52,997 bases of DNA from Achromobacter sp. Root83 (lineage in GTDB: Bacteria; Pseudomonadota; Gammaproteobacteria; Burkholderiales; Burkholderiaceae_B), in NCBI RefSeq assembly GCF_001428845.1, contig NZ_LMIU01000010.1:1-52997 (forward strand). Direction: 5' to 3'. Within the stretch, counting starts at the first letter, position 1; each line of letters opens with the position of its first letter. The notes beneath the pieces were generated by a model. That model was not told where the DNA came from. It did no database searches and saw only the letters and a list, made by a program, of their open reading frames with translations. The position numbers and the translations under genes were made by a program. Below, in pieces: positions 16,385-24,794 of the stretch.

Positions 16385-16400
16385 ATAACCAATTGGTTAT
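16385..16400. promoter_or_regulatory. Perfect palindrome in the lysR / GGT divergent promoter
   Basis: ATAACCAATTGGTTAT is a 16-base perfect palindrome 12 bases upstream of the lysR ATG, and AACCAGTTAT (about 16423-16432) repeats a near half-site further on. This fits a LysR recognition site that also covers the lysR promoter (autoregulation). Confidence 0.6.
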
Positions 16401-16481
16401 TAAATTATGCCAACAAAGATAAAACCAGTTATTTCACGATCCTATACTTCCGACATCTCCCCCGCTGCCCGGAATGGCCCC

Positions 16482-18317
16482 ATGAGCGCATCCTTCACCA
16501 CCCGCCCCGAAATACGCGGCACGCACGGCGTGGTCTCGTCCACGCACTGGCTGGCCTCGCAAGTGGCCATGGGCGTGCTGGAGCGCGGCGGCAATGCCTA
16601 CGACGCGGCCGTGGCGGGCGGTTTCACGCTGCAGATCGTGGAACCGCACCTGAATGGACCCGGCGGCGAAGTGCCCATCCTGTTCTGGAGCGAACGCGAA
16701 CAGCGCATGCGCGCGCTGTGCGGCCAGGGTCCGGCGCCCGCGCTGGCCACCCCCGCGCATTTCCGCTGCCTGGGCCTGGACCTGGTGCCCGGCATCGGCC
16801 TGCTGCCCGCCACCGTGCCGGGCGCGTTCGGCGCCTGGCTGACCCTGCTGCGCGATTACGGCACCTGGGAACTGGCCGACGTGCTGCGCCCGGCCATCGA
16901 CTACGCGCGCAACGGCTTTCCCCTGGTGCCGCGCATCTCGCAGGCCATCCTTGCCGTGCAGGCGCTGTTCCGCGACGAATGGACAAGTTCGCGGGACGTG
17001 TGGCTGCCCGACGGCCGCGTACCGGCCCCGGACGCCCTGTTCCGCACGCCCGCCATCGCCGCCACCTACACGCGCATCCTTGACGAAGCGCACGGCGCCA
17101 GCACCGACCGCCGCGGCCGCATCGATGCCGCGCTGGACGTCTGGTACCGCGGCTTCGTCGCCGACGAGATCGACGCCTACTACACCCATGAGGCGGTGCG
17201 CGACACCACCGGGCAGCGCAACCGCGGCCTGCTGCGCAAATCCGATCTGGCCGACTGGCGGGCCACGTACGACGAGCCGCTCACGGTGCAGTACGGGCGC
17301 TATACCGTGGCCAAATGCGGCGTCTGGTCGCAGGGCCCGGTCCACCTGCAGCAATTGGCGATACTGCGGCACCTGGACATCGACGGATTGGATCCGACGT
17401 CTGCGCCGTTCGTGCATCGCGTGGCCGAAGCCGCCAAACTGGCGTTCGCGGACCGCAGCGCTTGGTACGGCGATCCCGATTTTGTGCGGGTGCCGCTCGC
17501 GGAACTGCTGAGCGACGCCTACGCGAAGTCGCGCGCGGCCGGCATTGGCGACCGCGCCGCCACCGCGCTGCAGCCCGGCAGCCCGGCGGGCCTGGCGCCC
17601 CGCCTGCCCGACCTGGACGCCGCGGCCCGCACCCTGGCCGCGTCCGACACCCGCTTCGGCGTGGGCGAACCGACCTTCGCGGCCCTCCCGCCCGTGTCCG
17701 AATGGGCCGCGCGCGAGATCTTCGTCGGCGACACCTGCCAGATCGACGTCATCGACCGCGACGGCAACATGGTGGCCGCCACGCCGTCTGGCGGCTGGCT
17801 GTCGTCCAGCCCCGTCGTGCCCGCGCTGGGCTTCCCGCTGACCACCCGCCTGCAGATGACCTGGCTGGACGAGGGCGTGCCGGGCCAGCTACAGCCCGGC
17901 AAGCGCCCCTGCACCACTCTGTCGCCCGGCCTGGCGTTGCGCGACGGCCTGCCCTACATGGCGTTCGGCACGCCGGGTGGCGACCAGCAGGACCAATGGA
18001 CCGTGGCGTTCTTCCTGCGCCACGCGATGGGCATGAATCTGCAGGAGGCGATCGAAGCACCCTCCTGGCATATCGATCACTTCCCGGGCTCGTTCTGGCC
18101 GCGCTCGCTGACGCTGAACCGGCTGACGGTGGAGTCCCGCATGCCCGCCGCCACGCTGGACGCGTTGCGCGCCGCCGGCCACGACGTCAAGGCCGGGCCG
18201 GACTGGTCCGAGGGCCGCATCAGCGCCTGCACCCGCGAACCGGCTGCCGGCGGCGGCCTGCTGCTGCGTGCCGGCGCCAATCCGCGCGGCATGCAGGGCT
18301 ATGCCGTCGGCCGCTGA
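16482..18317 (+). CDS. Gamma-glutamyltransferase family protein
   Basis: This 611-residue Ntn-hydrolase family protein shows the GGT fold: GTHGVVSSTHWLASQVAMGVLERGGNAYDAAVA is the GGT-like start, and HLNGPGGEVP matches the conserved GGxG region. The expected self-cleavage nucleophile is Thr418 in GDTCQIDVIDRDG, followed by ATPSGGW and FGTPGGDQQDQW. It has no signal peptide, unlike periplasmic GGT, so it is probably a cytoplasmic YwrD-type hydrolase. The ATG at 16482 is preferred to an in-frame ATG 25 codons upstream that lies among the promoter signals. It is followed by a Bug receptor and a GAF protein. The true substrate, perhaps a gamma-glutamyl or other amide compound, is unknown. Confidence 0.88.
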   Translation: MSASFTTRPEIRGTHGVVSSTHWLASQVAMGVLERGGNAYDAAVAGGFTLQIVEPHLNGPGGEVPILFWSEREQRMRALCGQGPAPALATPAHFRCLGLDLVPGIGLLPATVPGAFGAWLTLLRDYGTWELADVLRPAIDYARNGFPLVPRISQAILAVQALFRDEWTSSRDVWLPDGRVPAPDALFRTPAIAATYTRILDEAHGASTDRRGRIDAALDVWYRGFVADEIDAYYTHEAVRDTTGQRNRGLLRKSDLADWRATYDEPLTVQYGRYTVAKCGVWSQGPVHLQQLAILRHLDIDGLDPTSAPFVHRVAEAAKLAFADRSAWYGDPDFVRVPLAELLSDAYAKSRAAGIGDRAATALQPGSPAGLAPRLPDLDAAARTLAASDTRFGVGEPTFAALPPVSEWAAREIFVGDTCQIDVIDRDGNMVAATPSGGWLSSSPVVPALGFPLTTRLQMTWLDEGVPGQLQPGKRPCTTLSPGLALRDGLPYMAFGTPGGDQQDQWTVAFFLRHAMGMNLQEAIEAPSWHIDHFPGSFWPRSLTLNRLTVESRMPAATLDALRAAGHDVKAGPDWSEGRISACTREPAAGGGLLLRAGANPRGMQGYAVGR

Positions 18318-18372
18318 ACCTGTTTTCATCCATCCGGCGCACAGACCGGACACTACGCAAGGGGTAAACACC

Positions 18373-19347
18373 ATGAAGCTGCAATTCAAACGACTGTTGC
18401 GCACGTTCGCGCTGGGCCTGGCCCTGGCAGCGCCCGCGCTTACGCACGCCGCCTGGCCCGAAAAGCCGATCACGCTGATCGTGCCCTGGGCCGCGGGCGG
18501 ATCCACCGACATCCTGGCGCGCGTGCTGTCCGAAGGCCTGACCCAATCGCTGGGCCAGCCCGTCATCGTGGAAAACCGCTCGGGCGCGTCCGGCAACATC
18601 GGCACCACCTTCGTCGCCCGCGCCAAGCCCGACGGCTACACGCTGCTGGTGGGCTCGATGAGCACGCACACGATGAACCAGGCGCTGTATTCCACCATGC
18701 CGTTCGACGGCGTGAAGGACTTCACGCCCATCGCGGAACTCGCGCTCGTCACCAACACCATGGTGGCGCACCCGTCCGTGCCGGCCTCCAACCTGAAGGA
18801 ATTCATTGCCTACGTGAAGGCCAATCCCGACGCCGTGGCATACGCATCGGCGGGCCAGGGCTCGACCAACCATCTCAGCGCCGCCCTGTTCGAAAAGGCG
18901 GCCGGCGTGAAGATGATGCACATCCCCTACCGCGGCGGCGCGCCCGCGGTGCTCGACACCGTGGCCGGCCGCACGCAGGTGCTGTTCAGCGCCGGCACGC
19001 AGACCCTGCCGCATGTGCAGATGAACAAGCTGAAGCTGCTGGCCGTCACCGAGGAAGCCCGTTCGCCGTTCCTGCCCGACGTGCCCACCGTCGGCGAAAC
19101 GCTGCCCGGCTATGAACTGTCGGTCTGGTACGGCGCGTTCGGTCCGGCGGGCATGCCGCCCGAGCTGACCGCCCGGCTGAACCGCGAAATCAACCTGATC
19201 CTCAAGCGTCCCGAAGTCATCAAGAAAATGGCCGACATGGGCGTGCTGCTGACCGAGACCACGCCGGAACAGTTCGGCCAGATCCTGGCGCGCGACGCCG
19301 ACAAGTACGGCAAGCTGATCAAAGAACTGGGAATCACCGCGGAATGA
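18373..19347 (+). CDS. Bug-type periplasmic solute receptor
   Basis: This 324-residue protein is a tripartite tricarboxylate transporter (TctC/Bug) receptor. A signal peptide ends near residue 27 (ALTHAA-WPEKP). Family motifs are [77 protein letters not shown] and LPDVPTVGE. An AAGGGG site precedes the ATG. No TctAB membrane genes are nearby, as is usual for Bordetella Bug proteins. It lies between the GGT-like gene and the GAF gene, suggesting it captures the substrate or product of the GGT-like enzyme. Confidence 0.92.
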   Translation: MKLQFKRLLRTFALGLALAAPALTHAAWPEKPITLIVPWAAGGSTDILARVLSEGLTQSLGQPVIVENRSGASGNIGTTFVARAKPDGYTLLVGSMSTHTMNQALYSTMPFDGVKDFTPIAELALVTNTMVAHPSVPASNLKEFIAYVKANPDAVAYASAGQGSTNHLSAALFEKAAGVKMMHIPYRGGAPAVLDTVAGRTQVLFSAGTQTLPHVQMNKLKLLAVTEEARSPFLPDVPTVGETLPGYELSVWYGAFGPAGMPPELTARLNREINLILKRPEVIKKMADMGVLLTETTPEQFGQILARDADKYGKLIKELGITAE

Positions 19348-19868
19348 CGGCCGTCCCCAGCGCCGCCCTGCCCCCGAAGCCGGTGCTGGCCGGCGTGCAG
19401 GCCATCGCCCTGGCCTATGCCGCCGCCGATGCGGCGGCGGCCTTCCAGGCCATCGATGCCTACGCCCGCGCCACGCTTGCGCACACCCTGTGCACGGTCA
19501 ACCGGTACGATGCCCAGGCCATGCGCGTCGTGCGCCTGTACAGCTCGAATCCAGAGGCCTATCCGCCCGGCGGCAGCAAGGACAAGACCGGTACGCCGTG
19601 GGGCCGCCACGTCCTGCTGGAACAACGGGTATTCGTGGGCGAAGGCGAGGACGCCATTCGCGAATTCTTCAACGACCACGATGCGATCCGCGACCTGGGC
19701 CTGCGGTCGGTCATCAACGTGCCCGTGGTGTACGGAGACGTCTGCCTGGGCACCATCAACTTCCTGATGCCGCGCCCCGTGGTGTCCGACGCCGACGTGG
19801 ACGCCGCGCGCCTGGCGGGCCTGCTCGCGCTGCCCGCGTTCCAGTCGCTGCGCCAGCCGCCGCGCTGA
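19344..19868 (+). CDS. GAF-domain protein
   Basis: This 174-residue cytoplasmic protein is essentially one GAF domain: FQAIDAYARATLAHTLCTVNRYDAQAMRVVRLYSSNP near the start, then SVINVPVVYGDVCLGTINFL, which is the typical GAF beta-sheet core. GAF domains bind small molecules. It overlaps the Bug receptor stop by ATGA, so production of the two is probably coupled, an unusual pairing. It has no output domain, so it may sense or bind the imported ligand; this is inference. Confidence 0.82.
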   Translation: MTAVPSAALPPKPVLAGVQAIALAYAAADAAAAFQAIDAYARATLAHTLCTVNRYDAQAMRVVRLYSSNPEAYPPGGSKDKTGTPWGRHVLLEQRVFVGEGEDAIREFFNDHDAIRDLGLRSVINVPVVYGDVCLGTINFLMPRPVVSDADVDAARLAGLLALPAFQSLRQPPR

Positions 19869-19871
19869 GGC

Positions 19872-19889
19872 GCCCGGGGGTCCGCCCCC
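19872..19889. terminator. GC-rich hairpin between convergent GAF and phnE genes
   Basis: CCGGGGG and CCCCCGG form a 7-base perfect stem around TCCG in the 26-base gap between two convergent genes. There is no T tract, so termination efficiency is uncertain. Confidence 0.4.
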
Positions 19890-19894
19890 GGCCG

Positions 19895-20689
19895 TCAGAT
19901 CAGCGCGTTGCGGATGCGCGCCGAGATCATATCGATCACCACGACGAAGGCTACGATGATGATCATGACCGCGCAGGTCTCGGCGTAGCGGAAGCTGCGG
20001 ATGATCTCCCACAGCACGGTCCCGATGCCGCCGGCCCCGACGATGCCCAGCACCGACGCCGACCGCACGTTCGATTCGAACCGGTACAGCGAATACGAAA
20101 TCCACAGCGGCAGCACCTGCGGGATCACGCCGTAAACGATTTCCTCCAGCGCATTCGCGCCCGCGGCCCGCACGCCTTCCACCGGCCGGGGGTCGATCGC
20201 CTCGACAGCCTCGGAAAACAGCTTGGCCAGCACGCCCGTGGTGTGTACCCACAGGGCCAGCACGCCGGCGAACGGTCCAAGGCCCACCGCCACGATGAAC
20301 AGCATCGCGAAGACCATTTCGTTGATGGCGCGGCAGGCGTCCATCAGGCGGCGCATGGGCTGGTAGACCCAGGCGGGCACCATGTTCGACGAGCACAGCA
20401 GGCCCAGGGGCACCGCCACCGCGATGGCCAGGAAGGTGCCCCACACCGCGATCTGCACCGTGACGATCATCTCGTCCAGATACATGCGCCAGTCGCGGAA
20501 GTTGGGCGGAAAGAAATCGGCCGCGAACTGGGCCATGTTGCCCGAGTCCCGCAGCAGGTCCATCGGACGCATGTCGGCGCCTTGCCACGACATGACCAGC
20601 ATTGCCAGCACGACGGCCCACACGAGAAGGACGGGCAGCGACGAGCGCGGCGCGGCGGGCAGGCGGGAGGAGTGCGTGGCGAGGTTCAT
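19895..20689 (-). CDS. phnE: PhnE: phosphonate ABC transporter permease
   Basis: This 264-residue inner-membrane permease imports phosphonates with PhnC and PhnD. About six hydrophobic segments are visible, starting with [18 protein letters not shown]. The family has [26 protein letters not shown] after the first helix, and the EAA-type cytoplasmic loop [20 protein letters not shown]. It ends [29 protein letters not shown]. There is a single phnE, not the split pair seen in some species. It is the last gene of phnCDE, 81 bases past phnD with a strong hairpin in between. Confidence 0.94.
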   Translation of the reverse strand: MNLATHSSRLPAAPRSSLPVLLVWAVVLAMLVMSWQGADMRPMDLLRDSGNMAQFAADFFPPNFRDWRMYLDEMIVTVQIAVWGTFLAIAVAVPLGLLCSSNMVPAWVYQPMRRLMDACRAINEMVFAMLFIVAVGLGPFAGVLALWVHTTGVLAKLFSEAVEAIDPRPVEGVRAAGANALEEIVYGVIPQVLPLWISYSLYRFESNVRSASVLGIVGAGGIGTVLWEIIRSFRYAETCAVMIIIVAFVVVIDMISARIRNALI

Positions 20690-20720
20690 TTTCTATGAAG
20701 ATCCGCTAGGGAGATTGCTT

Positions 20721-20754
20721 GGGAAAAGAGCCAGCGCGCCCGGCGGCGCGCTGG
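20721..20754 (-). terminator. Strong hairpin between phnD and phnE
   Basis: CCAGCGCGCC (20731-20740) and GGCGCGCTGG (20745-20754) form a 10-base perfect stem with a 4-base loop. In the direction of transcription it is followed by CTCTTTTCCC. It could act as a partial terminator or a barrier to 3' decay, giving more receptor (PhnD) than permease (PhnE). Confidence 0.6.
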
Positions 20755-20770
20755 CGTCATGCGGACAGGC

Positions 20771-21754
20771 TTACTGCCTGGCCACCGCCGGCTGGCCCAG
20801 GCTGGCAAGCCGGCCGTCCAGGTCGGACAGCAGCTTCTGCTTTTCGGCCTGGCCCAGCGTGGAATCGGCCTCGACCTTGGCCTTTTCGCGCGCCAGCTCG
20901 ATCTGGCGGATGGGCACGAGCTGCAGGTTGTCCGACGCGCGGAAGCCCTGGTAGGTCAGCGCTTTCAGATTGGCCATTTCGCGCGCGGCGTCCTTGCCCT
21001 TGCCGTAGTTCAGGAAGAAGTCGCGGATCTTGGCCTTCAGGTCGGCCGGAAGATCGCTGCGCACGACCAGCGGATCGGCAGGAATGAGCGGCGACTTCCA
21101 CAGCACGCGCACGCTGTCGTTGGCGTCGCGGCCGGTGCTCAGGCGGTAACGCTCCAGCGCCTCGGTATTGTTGACGGCCACGTCCACCTGCTTGTTGATG
21201 ACCGACAGCAGATTCGCTTCGTGGTTGCTGGCGCGCACGGTCTTGAAGAAGGTCTTGGGTTCGATCTTGTTGGCGGCCCACAGGTAGTAGCCGGGCACGG
21301 CGGTGCCGGACGTGGAGTTGGGGTCGCCCGCGCCGTAGCTCAGCTTGGCGCCGTTCTTCAGCACGTCGTCCAGGGTCTTCAGGTTGCTGTCCTTGTTGAC
21401 GATCAGGAGCGACCAGTAGCCGGGGTTGCCGTCCTTGTCGATGACCGAGGCGAACACCTCGCCCTTGGCGCGGTCGACGGCCTCGATCGCCGACTTGTTG
21501 CCGAACCAGCCCATCTGCACCTTGTTGAAGCGCATGCCTTCGATGATGCCGGCGTAGTCGGACGCGAAGAAGGGCTTGACCGGCACGCCGATCGAACGGC
21601 TCAGGTCGTCGATGACGGGCTGCCAGACGGACTTCAGATTGGTGGACGACTCGGTCGAGATGATGCCGAAGTTCAACGTCTTGGCGTCTTGCGCGTAGGC
21701 CTGGGCGGAGAGGGCCGCCGTGGCGATCAGGGTGACGAAGGTTCTGCGTAGCAT
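20771..21754 (-). CDS. phnD: PhnD: periplasmic phosphonate-binding protein
   Basis: This 327-residue receptor starts with a signal peptide ending AQAYAQ (cleavage near residue 22). Family blocks are LNFGIISTESSTNLKSVWQPVIDDLS, FFASDYAGIIEGMRFNKVQMGWFGN, SYGAGDPNSTSGTAVPGYYLWA (the phosphonate-binding STSGT loop) and VAVNNTEALER. A GGAG site precedes the ATG. It lies between phnC and phnE in a leftward operon separate from the C-P lyase genes. Its preferred phosphonate cannot be predicted here. Confidence 0.95.
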   Translation of the reverse strand: MLRRTFVTLIATAALSAQAYAQDAKTLNFGIISTESSTNLKSVWQPVIDDLSRSIGVPVKPFFASDYAGIIEGMRFNKVQMGWFGNKSAIEAVDRAKGEVFASVIDKDGNPGYWSLLIVNKDSNLKTLDDVLKNGAKLSYGAGDPNSTSGTAVPGYYLWAANKIEPKTFFKTVRASNHEANLLSVINKQVDVAVNNTEALERYRLSTGRDANDSVRVLWKSPLIPADPLVVRSDLPADLKAKIRDFFLNYGKGKDAAREMANLKALTYQGFRASDNLQLVPIRQIELAREKAKVEADSTLGQAEKQKLLSDLDGRLASLGQPAVARQ

Positions 21755-21784
21755 GGAAGGCTCCGGGAAAGGAAAGGCCAGGAA

Positions 21785-22627
21785 TCAGGCGGCTTGCGCC
21801 AGTCGGGACAGCGGCGCCACGGCCGGCGTGGCCGGCGCTTGGGGCGCGTATTCGGGAAGCAGCTCGCCCAGGTCGGAGCCATATAGCTCACCGAGCATGG
21901 CCGGAGTCAGACGGGCGGAGGGGCCGTCGTAGACCACCTTGCCGTGGCGCAGCGCCACGACGCGCGGGCAGTAACGCAGCGCCACGTCCACCTGGTGCAG
22001 CGACACCACCACCGCCACCTTGCGGCTTCGGTTGATCTGCGCCAGCGTATCCATGACGCGGCGCGACGATTCGGGGTCCAGCGACGCAATCGGCTCGTCG
22101 GCCAGGATGACGCGGGCGTTCTGCACCAGGGTGCGCGCAATCGCCGCGCGCTGCTGCTGGCCCCCGGACAGGGTGGATGCGCGCTGAAATGCGTAGTCGT
22201 CTATACCAACCTGGGCAAGCGCGTCCAGGCCCTGGCGCACCTCGTCGCGCAGGAACCAGCGCGTCAGGCTGCGCCACAGCGGCACGCGCGGCAGCATGCC
22301 GGTCAGGACGTTGGTGATGACCGGCAGGCGGCCCACCAGGTTGAACTGCTGGAACACGAAGCCGATGCCGGCGCGCGCGCCGCGCACATTTCGGCTCAGA
22401 CGCCCATTGCGCTGGATAAGCTGGCCGTTGACCGTCACGCTGCCCGCTCCCGCGTCGCCCGCGACAAAGCCGGCCAGATGGCGCAACAGAGTGGATTTAC
22501 CCGATCCCGAAGCGCCCAGCAGGGCGACCATCTCGCCGTCGGCCACTTGCAGGTTGATGCCGTCCAGCGCCCGCGTGCCGCCTTGAAAAGTCTTGCAGAG
22601 CCCTTGAACTTCGATGGCGCAGGTCAT
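21785..22627 (-). CDS. phnC: PhnC: phosphonate ABC transporter ATPase
   Basis: This 280-residue ATPase energises phosphonate import. Walker A is GASGSGKST, then [23 protein letters not shown], typical of PhnC, the signature [16 protein letters not shown], and Walker [13 protein letters not shown]; the PhnC ending [14 protein letters not shown] is present. The ATG at 22627 (MTCAIEVQG) is preceded by AAGGGGAT and is preferred over in-frame codons upstream that run through the promoter. A Pho-box-like repeat lies 49 bases upstream. First gene of phnCDE. Confidence 0.95.
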   Translation of the reverse strand: MTCAIEVQGLCKTFQGGTRALDGINLQVADGEMVALLGASGSGKSTLLRHLAGFVAGDAGAGSVTVNGQLIQRNGRLSRNVRGARAGIGFVFQQFNLVGRLPVITNVLTGMLPRVPLWRSLTRWFLRDEVRQGLDALAQVGIDDYAFQRASTLSGGQQQRAAIARTLVQNARVILADEPIASLDPESSRRVMDTLAQINRSRKVAVVVSLHQVDVALRYCPRVVALRHGKVVYDGPSARLTPAMLGELYGSDLGELLPEYAPQAPATPAVAPLSRLAQAA

Positions 22628-22675
22628 CGTTGGATCCCCTTGGATGTGTTCATGGCCGCATTCTGTTTTCGCGGC

Positions 22676-22693
22676 ATGACAGCGCGATGACCT
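22676..22693 (-). promoter_or_regulatory. Pho-box candidate upstream of phnC
   Basis: On the complement the site reads AGGTCAT-CGCG-CTGTCAT, two PhoB-type heptamers with the required 4-base spacer, 12 of 14 heptamer positions matching the consensus. An AGAAT-like -10 lies about 11 bases downstream, and the phnC ATG 49 bases away. A very similar pair precedes pitA. Confidence 0.6.
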
Positions 22694-22823
22694 GAAGATC
22701 GAAACATTTGGCGAAAAATAGGGACATTGGAGCGGACTGAAAGACATCCGTCACAAAAGCCGGTTCGCGCGCATGGCGCCGCGGGTATATTGGAACTGTT
22801 CCCCCACTCGCCTAGCGCTCATC

Positions 22824-23276
22824 ATGATCAAAGGTTCCTGCCTGTGCGGCCGCATTGCGTACGAGATCAACGGTCCGCTTACCAACGCCCTCAATTGCCA
22901 CTGCGTCATGTGCCGCAAATCGCATGGCGCGGCCTTCCGCAGCCGCGCAACCGTCCAGGTCAAGGATTTCGCCTGGACTCTCGGGGAAAACCACGTCACC
23001 TGGTATGCCTCGTCGCCCGGCAATTACCGGGGCTTCTGCGAGGCTTGCGGCACCCCATTGCTCAGCCGCTTCGACCAGACGCCGGACGTCTACGGCCTGC
23101 CCCTGGGCGCGCTCGACGACGATCCGGGGGTCAAGCCCGAGGCGCACTGCCATGTGGCCGACAAAGCGCCATGGTTCGACATCACCGACAGCTTGCCGCA
23201 GCATCCGGGCGCGCTGGACGACGCGCCGGAGCACAGCCCGCAGATCGCCCCCCTGACTTTTTCCCACGGAAGATGA
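22824..23276 (+). CDS. GFA family protein (glutathione-dependent formaldehyde-activating fold)
   Basis: This 150-residue protein has the GFA/CENP-V zinc fold. The metal ligands are visible: CLC at residues 6-8, CHCVMC at 25-30 and CEAC near 75. Conserved blocks include GSCLCGRIAYEI, HCVMCRKSHGAAFR and CGTPLLSRF. Despite the family name, most members have no shown formaldehyde role. The ATG at 22824 puts the CLCG motif at the usual distance; an upstream ATG would extend into the phnC promoter region. It may be cotranscribed with the following SRPBCC gene (36-base gap). Confidence 0.88.
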   Translation: MIKGSCLCGRIAYEINGPLTNALNCHCVMCRKSHGAAFRSRATVQVKDFAWTLGENHVTWYASSPGNYRGFCEACGTPLLSRFDQTPDVYGLPLGALDDDPGVKPEAHCHVADKAPWFDITDSLPQHPGALDDAPEHSPQIAPLTFSHGR

Positions 23277-23312
23277 ACCGGCGTCCGGCTCCGGACGCCC
23301 CAGGAGATCATC

Positions 23313-23852
23313 ATGAGCGACTACGGCGCCGTACTGGACCCCGCCACCCTGCGTTTCACGCGCGTGCTGCCCGCCGGCGTGCAGGAAGTCTGGGCCTGGC
23401 TGACCAACTCGGACAAGCGCGGGCGCTGGCTTGCGGCCGGCGACATGGAGCTGCTTGAAGGCGGCGGCGTCACCCTGCGGTTCCTGCACGCCGACCTGTC
23501 TTCCGTGCGCGAGCCCACGCCCGAGGCCTACAAGCCCTATGAAGAGGGCCTCACCACCCAGGGGCTGATCACCCGTTGCGAACCGCCCCGCCTGCTGGCC
23601 TGCACCTGGGGCGGATCGGAAGGCGCGCCCTCGGAGGTGTCCTTCGAACTGTCCCCCCAGGGCGAAGGCACCCTGCTCGTGCTCACGCACCGCAAGCTGG
23701 CCAGCCGGGACGACATGGTCGACGTCGCCGGCGGCTGGCACACCCATCTGAATATCCTGGCCGCCAGGCTGGCCGGGCGCGACCCGGGCCCCTTCTGGTC
23801 CGCCAATGCAGCGTGGGAAGCCGAATACCAGGCCCGCATTCCGCGCCGCTAG
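23313..23852 (+). CDS. SRPBCC (AHSA1/START-like) family protein
   Basis: This 179-residue cytoplasmic protein has the helix-grip SRPBCC fold. The start LRFTRVLPAGVQEVWAWLTNSDKRGRWLAAGDMEL is characteristic of the AHSA1 subgroup, as are LLACTWG and GTLLVLTHRKL followed by a C-terminal helix AGGWHTHLNILAARLAG. These proteins bind hydrophobic ligands or act in stress response. An AGGAGA site precedes the ATG. It follows the GFA gene on the same strand. Ligand unknown. Confidence 0.87.
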   Translation: MSDYGAVLDPATLRFTRVLPAGVQEVWAWLTNSDKRGRWLAAGDMELLEGGGVTLRFLHADLSSVREPTPEAYKPYEEGLTTQGLITRCEPPRLLACTWGGSEGAPSEVSFELSPQGEGTLLVLTHRKLASRDDMVDVAGGWHTHLNILAARLAGRDPGPFWSANAAWEAEYQARIPRR

Positions 23853-24374
23853 AGTCGTTCACCAGCAACTATCGCGGCCAAGCCCAGGATAAAAACTGGC
23901 TAATCGGCGCGCTTTGAAGTAACATAAGTCCGTGATTTTTCCGCAAAAACCGGGCTTCGGTCACTCTGCGTGCCAACCTGTACCGCCAGCGGCGATGGGG
24001 CTTTTGACCCACCCTGCCAGCAACCCAGGCTGCTTCCGGTTTTTTTGGGCGAACCCCGTCACTGCCAAACGCGCGGCAACACCGATAATCGCGCCGCCCG
24101 GCATTGCAGCAGACGCTCCAACCCGCTTCTTCCGGCAATGTGCTTATCACGCCGCTGCCGCGACCAAGCCGCGCATCGCGCGCTCACTGCCCTCGCGGCG
24201 CGAGTACCCGTCATTTCAGACATCCGCTAGGGATGCCGTGGCCCCCACCCGCGCCTGCCCGGACGTTTTACGTTCAAACCGCTGGACCTGGTTATCTGAG
24301 TCCAACGCGCTTGCCGCCTTGCGCGGCGCGTCATGCCGCCGGCGTGGCTGCGCGTATTGATCAAGGAGTAGAAA
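23853..24374. other. 522-base gap upstream of infA, no confident gene
   Basis: This stretch carries no reading frame with recognisable protein features; the open frames in it are Pro/Arg/Ala-rich and look like GC-rich chance frames. A T7 run at about 24041-24047 after a weak AACC/GGTT stem could be a terminator for the SRPBCC gene. The AT-rich block near 23897-23950 may hold a promoter. It may therefore contain a long leader for infA. I see no tRNA. Confidence 0.4.
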
Positions 24375-24638
24375 ATGGCTAAAGAAGAACTCATCGAATT
24401 GGATGGCATCGTTGACGAAGTGCTGCCCGATAGCCGCTACCGTGTAAAGCTGGACAACGGCATCGAAGTCGGCGCCTACGCCTCCGGCCGTATCCGCAAG
24501 CACCGCATCCGCATCCTGGCGGGCGATCGCGTCACCCTGGAAATGTCGCCCTACGACCTGACCAAGGGCCGCATCAACTTCCGCCACAAGGACGAACGCG
24601 CTCCCGCGCCGCATCGTCCCCAGCAATACCGCCGTTAA
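24375..24638 (+). CDS. infA: Translation initiation factor IF-1 (long betaproteobacterial paralogue)
   Basis: This 87-residue OB-fold protein blocks the ribosomal A site during initiation. It starts [29 protein letters not shown], has [37 protein letters not shown], all IF-1 landmarks, and then a Pro/Arg-rich extension ([14 protein letters not shown]) that takes it past the usual 72 residues. AAGGAG precedes the ATG. It stands apart from ribosomal protein genes, which is typical of the second infA of betaproteobacteria; some are linked to cold adaptation. Whether it is the only copy in the genome cannot be seen. Confidence 0.95.
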   Translation: MAKEELIELDGIVDEVLPDSRYRVKLDNGIEVGAYASGRIRKHRIRILAGDRVTLEMSPYDLTKGRINFRHKDERAPAPHRPQQYRR

Positions 24639-24794
24639 GTCTGGGATCCAGGGCCGGCCCGGCGCCGGCTCCCTGCCCCCCTTCGCGCGAGCCTTAAGCC
24701 CGTACCGCGAAATGCCGTAATGCGTGGAACGCCCGTTCATGAAAGAATGGCGTCCTGCCTGGCGCGACGCCTGGCCGGATACGCATGACGCAAG

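Noticed and set aside
16407..16481. Upstream ATG that would extend the GGT-like protein by 25 residues
   Set aside because: It lies in the AT-rich promoter with the LysR palindrome; the later ATG begins where the family similarity starts.
23932..24360. 142-codon frame upstream of infA
   Set aside because: Pro/Ala/Arg/Cys-rich, no domain, no ribosome site, and it ends just before the infA ribosome site; treated as leader sequence.
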